Assembly (NCBI GenBank): GCA_001600175.1
Contig: BCJC01000001.1
Coordinates: 4,511,652 to 4,575,651, forward strand
Length of the DNA: 64,000 nt
Direction: 5' to 3'
DNA from: Erythrobasidium yunnanense
Taxonomy: Eukaryota > Basidiomycota > Cystobasidiomycetes > Erythrobasidiales > Erythrobasidiaceae
Below the pieces are notes generated by a model, which did not search any database, had not been told where the DNA came from, and saw nothing but the letters and a program-made list of their open reading frames with translations. Made by a program: the position numbers and the translations under genes. This document shows, in pieces, positions 58,279 to 64,000 of this stretch (positions are counted from its first letter, which is position 1; each line of letters begins with the position of its first letter).

Positions 58279-60064
58279 ATGGCAGACTCGTGGGGATCCA
58301 ACTCTGGCGGCAACGACGGTGCGGCCAGCCTCGCTCTCCGAAATCCTGCAAGACTGGGCTCGGAAATATTGACTTGTTGACTGACCTACAGCCTCATGGG
58401 GTAACTCTGGCGGAGGAGGTAACTGGGGAGGCGTGAGTTCTTGTTCTGTTTTTCTCGAGAAAGTCTGAGAAATCGTGTCTGACAAGCTTCCCAAATTTTC
58501 GGAAAATCGACTATTACAGAACTCCGGCGGTGGCTTCTCGTCAGGCGGATACGGTGGTCAACAACGCTCGAATGCGTGCTTCAACTGCGGTGGAGGTAGG
58601 CTGCTCGCTCTTCTCGTCGGTTTGTCGAAAGATCGCTGATGAGTGCCTTCTATTCATGCAGAGGTAAATATATGCTTTTTCAGTCTTGCATTCCCCATCA
58701 TATACTACAGCACGAAACACGAAAATACGAAGCAAGTCATGAAAGCCCGAAACTCTGTTCAATACGCGAAGTCCCGAAACGCCCCATCAAGAAGACTTGA
58801 AGAAAAACCACGCTGTTTCTTGAGGACATGTTCAGCAGTATTCCATGATCGTCTTCGTGATGAGGCAGTCGACCATGATGGTGTAGAGCAGATGCAGCCG
58901 CCGTCGTGGTCGATAGTCGGAGTCAGAGCGAAGTCAGAAAGAGAAGAAGCGCCTTGTACAGCGGTGGTGAAGAAGCGAAGCGAAGAGCGGACGAGAGCTG
59001 CAATATAATTCTCTTTCTCTTCGCTGCGTCTTGACTGGTTGAGAGCGGGTGGTAGCAGGGCGGAACGGTCGGGGCGTTTTCTTCAGTTCTTTCATTGACA
59101 ACCTGACGTTCTCTTCCACTTCCTTGTGTTGACGATCCGTATACACACTGACTATATATCGAGGGAGAGAGGCGGTGACTGACACGCTTGACTTCTCTTC
59201 CACCCTTTTCTGTTCCCCTTCTGTGTCTACACGCAATAGGGTCACCGATCTGCTGGTAAGTTTGAGCATGATATTATCTGCCGATACGATCTAATAAAGC
59301 CATCGATGCAGAGTGCCCCGAGCCCAGAAAGCCAAGAAACACTGCCTGCTTCAAGTGCGGTGAGGAGGGGTGAGTACCATTCCTTTGCATACCGATACCG
59401 ATCACACGGTCTGATTCCTCCTTCAGTCACATGTCCCGAGAGTGTAAGCCGTCTTCAGAAAGATTCGTCCGAAGATCAAACTCTTACATTATGTGACAAC
59501 GACAGGCCCTAACCAGCAGTCAGGTGGAAACTCCTATGGAGGCGGTAACGACACCCGTGCCTGCTACAACTGTGGACAGCCAGGCCATCTCTCCCGAGAC
59601 TGCCCTACCAAGTCAGGCGGAGGCTCATACGGAGGAGGCGGTGACAGAAGCTGCTACAACTGTGGTGAATCCGGTCACATCAGCAGAGGTGAGCCTCCCG
59701 TTGGTTTCCAATCCCGCGCCAGGCTAATCAGGTTTTCACAGACTGCCCCCAGCCCAGAGCTGAGAGAGGCTCTGGCGGATATGGAGGTTCCTCAGGTGCA
59801 TACCAAGGTGGCTCGAACAGGTCGTGCTACAACTGCGGCGGCTCTGGCCACATCAGCCGGTACGTCCGAATTTTCTATTTTCTGTTTCGCGCAAGCTGAC
59901 TTGGGATCAATGTACACAGAGACTGCCCTGAGCCCCGATCAGGTGGAGGAGGTGGTGGTTACAGCTCTGGCGGCCGCTCGTGCTACAACTGCGGCGAGAC
60001 CGGTCACATCTCTCGAGACTGCCCTACCGGAGGTAGCGGAGGCGGAAACGCTGGAGGTTACTAA
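58279..60064 (+). CDS. GIS2: CCHC zinc-knuckle protein Gis2/CNBP
   Basis: Single-strand nucleic-acid-binding protein of the CNBP/Gis2/Byr3 family, linked to translation control and stress granules. Ten exons: 58279-58318, 58392-58432, 58520-58595, 58662-58663 (2 nt), 59240-59255, 59312-59369, 59427-59443, 59506-59688, 59742-59859 and 59920-60064, giving 231 residues. Six CCHC knuckles: [70 protein letters not shown] and [14 protein letters not shown], with Gly/Ser linkers. The AG exon at 58662 is inferred because only it yields Glu and keeps frame in knuckle 1. The intron after it is 576 nt, by far the longest here. Confidence 0.9.
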
Positions 60065-60653
60065 GCGGCTCATCTGCGTCTAGAGAGTGACTCTTGCTCT
60101 GAACGCGTGCAGACGTGTTGAAGGGAGTCTGGCTCTGCTAGTGCGATGAAGGATGCTCTATTTTCTATTCTATTTCGATTGCAGAAGAAGAAGGAGGGCT
60201 GTTCCAGAGAGAGGTAGCTCGATCTGATATCCCTTCTTCACATTCTCAATCCCAAAAATGCTATGAATGATTCCAAATACTACACAAAAATGTCTCTTCT
60301 ATCTCTTTACTCCGAAAAACGATGAATGTCTCGTTTAGCGAACTAGCGTTGTTCTATCGCGTAACAAGTCGATGTTTACTATCTTTCTTGTCGTTGCTGC
60401 TTGCTATTCTTTGCTCAAGTCTGATGAACCAATCACAGCTCGTCTGGACCAGATCGCGTCGCAGAGACCTGGAACATCCGCTGCTCGGAAGAATGCAAGG
60501 TCTACATGTTGTATCTCTCATCTGCTTTACTGTAAGAGCAAATCTGTGTCCTGGGTTTTTGCGATTTCTTGCTCCCTTCTTTCGCGTTTGCCACTTGGGC
60601 CGTCCAACTTCTTCCATTTTTCAAACCCTTCTGGATCTCGCCAACACCCAACC
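60065..60653. other. Intergenic region, GIS2 tail and eS25 promoter
   Basis: About 590 bp between GIS2 and eS25. Overlapping short open frames on both strands have no family features. I read it as 3' untranslated sequence plus promoter. Confidence 0.45.
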
Positions 60654-61381
60654 ATGTGAGTAGCGGCTGCAGGACACAACGACGACGACGACGATGCTGA
60701 TGTACATCCTACAGGGCGCCTGCACCAACAAAAACGAAGGTACGGGCTGGCGAGCGAAAGAACGAGCGAGAACGGCCGACGTTTGAGCAAGATAGAGGGA
60801 GCAACTAGCTGACTGATTCTACCTACTTCTACTACTACTACTACAATTACACGACTATTCGATACTCGCGAACAACAGGCTCAGAAGGGTGTGTTGGGAT
60901 TATCGATGGGCGAAGTTTCTGGGTCGAGGTTCTGACGATGATGGATCTGCTACAGCCGCGGCCGCTGCATCTTCCAGCAGAGGTAAAAAGAAGAAGTGGT
61001 CAAAGGGAAAGGTCAAGGACAAGGCCCAGAACGCCGTAGTGCTCGACAAGCCTACATACGACCGGTGGGTCCACCCTCGCCGACCGTGCGGTCCTGGATA
61101 GCAAGCTCAAGTAATCATCGTGTGATTGTCACAGCATCTTCAAGGAAATCCCTACATTCAAGCTCATCTCGGTCTCCGCCATCATGGAGCGAATGAAGGT
61201 CAACGGTTCCCTTGCACGAAGGGCCGTCTACACTCTCGAGAAGGAGGGGTGCGTTACATCCCACCCATTCACTATCACCGTCGCATGTCTAATGTACGAT
61301 GTTTGATTGTGCAGCCTCATCAAGCGAGTCATCCACGCTAGAAACCAACTCGTCTACACGCGCGCAACAGCAGCAGAATAG
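60654..61381 (+). CDS. RPS25: 40S ribosomal protein eS25
   Basis: Small-subunit ribosomal protein near the P/E-site head, important for IRES use. Exons 60654-60655 (AT), 60715-60739, 60879-60888 (10 nt), 60956-61064, 61135-61248 and 61315-61381 give 108 residues. Conserved: KKKKWSKGKVKDKAQNAVVL, KPTYDRIFKEIPTFKLISVS, ERMKVNGSLARRAV, LEKEGLIKRVIHARNQLVYT and RATAAE. The start codon is split: AT before a GTGAGT donor and G after the acceptor at 60714. The unspliced ATG is followed at once by TGA, and no other Met precedes the conserved region. Confidence 0.93.
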
Positions 61382-61562
61382 ATGGATCGTCCGAGCCGGG
61401 CTTGCTAGTGTCTTCTGGAGATATGGAATTGCTTGAAGCTTATTGTCAGATGTTAGGAAACAGTATGCAATGGCAAAACCCAGTCTTTTTCGTCTGCACC
61501 TCATACCGACTGGTCTACTTCGTCATTTCAGAAGGGCTGCTTACACTACACTCTAGCTGTGA

Positions 61563-63412
61563 CTAGGCCATGGATGCATCTAAGGCATCTGCGAACGCCT
61601 TCGTCCTCGACACTACTTCACCTCTGGCGCCCATGACCGTCAATCTGACTTGCACTCCTTCTTTCCGCAGTCTCTCACTCAGCTCGCTACTCGCTTCATG
61701 CAGATCATATCGCCCAAATGCCCAATTCAGGATATGATATGTCCCCTCGCTTTCATTGCTGTCTGAGGGCGGCGACGAAGGCAGAAGAATGAACCCTTTG
61801 ATCCGATAGACCTCTTCTGATGATATCGCGTTAAGGAGCGCATCGAGCTTCCCTCTATCGAACGCAGTATCTTGCTGCGCTTCAGCCGATGGGGCTTCTG
61901 CGTGATCGTGCGAATGTGAATGTAATTGACCAGGCTTCTCTCCGCCTTTCCAGATATTCTTGGTCTCCACTTCCTCATTATGATCCTGCATCCCGTTCCC
62001 ACCATTACTTGTGCCAAGGAGAAGCGCTTCAGACCTATCTAACCGCTCAGCATCGACCTGGCTAAAGACTTTACTTTCTCTCGCCTGCTGCGGGGTGGAA
62101 GCAGAGGAAGATGAGAGGACGGAAAGGAGGCCGAATATCAAGTCAGGAGAAGGTGGAGACTCCCGAGAGACTTTGATCTTGGGCGTCTCGGTGTTGAGCT
62201 CGTATAACGAGTCCAAGACCTGGCAAATCAGAAGACAGAATCGTCAGAGGAGTTGAGGAGCTTATGCAGAGCATAGAAGAGAGAGTCACATCGTCTAGTT
62301 GCCGCTCGCTCGCCTATGTCAAGCGCGATTAGCTAATGCACAGGCTCCTTCTGCGGGCCTCAATAAGACGTCGCTTACCAACTCATGCTTGTTCTGTTGA
62401 TATAAGCAAGTAAGTAAGACTCGATTCTGCATACCCTGGGCTACTGCGGAGCTTGGTGGCACTCACCAATATGAGGAGATCCGTGTATTTCGCTTGCATC
62501 TTCGCTCTTTGCGGACTAGTCAGCCTTCTGGCAAGCCCATAGCGTAAGGACCTACGTCGGACTCGTGTCTTCATACCCCTTGAAGTTCAAGCAGTCTATC
62601 ACAGCTGATAGCGCCAAGAACAGCATATTAGTCATTGGGTCGAATTAATTCGTTTCTCGGGTAGCGAGTCACTTACTGACTACAGCATCTAGCTTCAAGC
62701 CTTCTTCATCGAGCTGCCGGACTTGCCATGCTAATGTAGCTGGGAAAGCACTACCCGAAGACTCGATTATGATTCTATCGGGCGAGAACTTTTCTGCATG
62801 GTTGAACGTATCAGTTTGCAGCGGAATAATCGGATGAAGGGTAATCGCGGACCTTGTATCTCTAGAAGCGCGCTGCGCATCTGGCCGACTAAGCTGTAGA
62901 AAGTTTCAGACATACTCTATCGGAAGAAACGGAGAGTCAGCTTACACACAGCACATGCATCCATCTGTGTGTCAGGAAAGGTGAGCTCGTATCAGCTATC
63001 GTACGAAATGGATCCAGCATGGATAGTCGCGACTTGCTGAGGATTTCGCTAACAGATTCGACTGCGCTTTCTTTAGCGAGTTGCGAGTCTACTTCTACAT
63101 CTCCGAACTCATTCTTGAGCAGGACGACCTTGATAGTGACATTTTGGCATCAGATTGAGTTATGATACGTATGAGGGAAAGGTTGCAAGGCACTTTATAG
63201 TCTTTTGGAAGTTGTTTCAGAAGGGAAAGGATGATCTGGGTAGGAAGGTAGGGTTAAAAGCAAGACAGATCCGGTGTTCAGGGCATATCGTACGGATGTC
63301 TTTCCAGCACCAAGGCTACATTTGACAAGGCCAAGTATCAGCTTAGATACTGTTATATGTAGTATTTCTCTGCTTGCTATCCTGTAAAGACGGATACTGG
63401 AATGTCTTTCAT
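61563..63412 (-). CDS. ZNG1: Zinc-regulated GTPase metalloprotein activator ZNG1 (CobW/COG0523)
   Basis: GTP-driven zinc chaperone, which in yeast and animals supplies methionine aminopeptidase. Twelve exons: 63378-63412, 63294-63315, 63194-63235, 63038-63128, 62946-62964 (19 nt), 62853-62893, 62677-62793, 62556-62604, 62467-62506, 62379-62393 (15 nt), 62290-62313 and 61563-62219, giving 383 residues. Motifs: P-loop FTGYLGAGKTS, LKNEFGDVEVDS, the metal site NGCMCC, ESSGSAFPATLAWQV, VIDCLNF, NKHEL, the His-rich HSHSHDH and SSEEVYRIKGF. Two GC-AG introns (donors at 63377 and 63037) rebuild the P-loop and the metal site. Shares an 87-bp divergent promoter with VMA13. Confidence 0.9.
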
Positions 63413-63499
63413 GTTCAGCTGAGGGTAACCCTCTGATCAATCGCAATTCAACACTTCCAAGACCAACATTAACCTCAAGTATTATACATCAATATTAAA

Positions 63500-64000
63500 A
63501 TGGCCAGCTCTCGGAAGCTTGAGAGCATCTGCGAGAAGCTGCGAGCTCGCCAGATAGGATGGGAGGTCAGCGCGGCCAGGCCAGCCAAACGGCGAACAAG
63601 ACAGTAGCAATTTCCTGACATTCCTACGATGGTGTTGGTACAGGGATACACTCGTGCTGGTGACCTCGACAATGCCCAGCTCCAGCAAGTCCTCAAGCTC
63701 GCGAAACAGCCAAAGCAAACGACCGACCAGCTCGTGCAGCAGGTGGGGCTGCGTCAATCTGGTTAGCTTCGCATGCAAGTATGCTAAATAAAATGCCTAG
63801 GATTTGGACGCCTACATCGCCCTCTTCGTCAAGCTCCTGGCCACGATGAACCGCACTGACGCCTTACAATGGTCCCTCGTCATGCTGGGCGATATCATCA
63901 TCGGCAAGCCTGAATACCATGTCCATTACTGCTGTATATCGTGTCTGACCACCGTGCATCTCTCAGGCAAGGACGAGAAACAGGCTCAGGCCGTCATCCG
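63500..64000 (+). CDS. VMA13: V-ATPase subunit H (5' part, runs off the window)
   Basis: Regulatory subunit of the vacuolar proton pump. Exons 63500-63565 and 63644-63742, and from 63801 on; the rest lies beyond the window. The N-terminus fits the family: CEKLRARQIGWEGYTRAGDL (compare the IRARTIPWEGYQRA start of homologues), then LKLAKQPKQTTDQL and DLDAYIALFVKLLATMNRTD with LQWSLVMLGDI. The third exon probably ends near 63920, with an acceptor at 63965, but that join is uncertain. Partial because of the window edge, not damage. Confidence 0.8.

Noticed and set aside
58664-59239. Box C/D snoRNA in the long GIS2 intron
   Set aside because: A GTGATGA is present, but no CTGA lies at the usual 60-120 nt distance with terminal pairing.

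Overview
This window reads as nuclear DNA of an intron-rich basidiomycete fungus. Nearly every gene is eukaryotic and fungal, one membrane protein is of the basidiomycete DUF6534 type, base composition is near 50% GC, and spacing between genes is very tight. By my reading there are 34 protein genes in 64 kb, carrying about 180 spliceosomal introns, mostly 45-75 nt. Exon joins below were worked out by hand from GT/GC donors, AG acceptors, CTRAY-like branch points, reading frame and family conservation. All joins keep frame, but none is backed by RNA evidence. I found no tRNA, rRNA, CRISPR, transposon or viral relic.

Left part (1-12.7 kb): SND2/TMEM208 (-) and ENP2 (+) diverge with 51 bp between start codons; ELP2 (-) converges on ENP2 and diverges from TRS20 (+); two multi-pass membrane proteins follow (DUF6534 type, TMEM184/DUF300 type). 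13.2-24.6 kb: CWC21-like SR-rich splicing factor, a Ste20/GCK-type kinase (-), a short-chain dehydrogenase, a tandem pair of intronless orphan genes, COX16 and a class II cAMP phosphodiesterase. 25-34 kb: cystathionine beta-synthase with an unusual insert and no visible regulatory domain, a TDG-type DNA glycosylase, SSF1, a mitochondrial carrier and a WrbA flavoprotein.

Right part (34-64 kb): an NTF2-like protein, an alpha/beta hydrolase, an amino-acid permease behind a 1.5 kb upstream region, a PUF protein, a yapsin-like protease, an AMPK-CBM (Mdg1/Crp1-like) protein, a CCCH-Smr protein, small unknowns, mitochondrial uL14, a Dal5-type transporter, GIS2, eS25, ZNG1 and the start of V-ATPase subunit H.

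The content is mostly housekeeping: ribosome biogenesis and translation (ENP2, SSF1, eS25, uL14m, ELP2), RNA control (CWC21, PUF, GIS2, CCCH-Smr), trafficking and membranes, and nutrient uptake. No secondary-metabolite or defence cluster is visible. The most unusual features are gene architecture (microexons of 2-14 nt, several splitting catalytic motifs; four GC-AG introns; a start codon cut by an intron), the modified cystathionine beta-synthase, and the intronless orphan pair.
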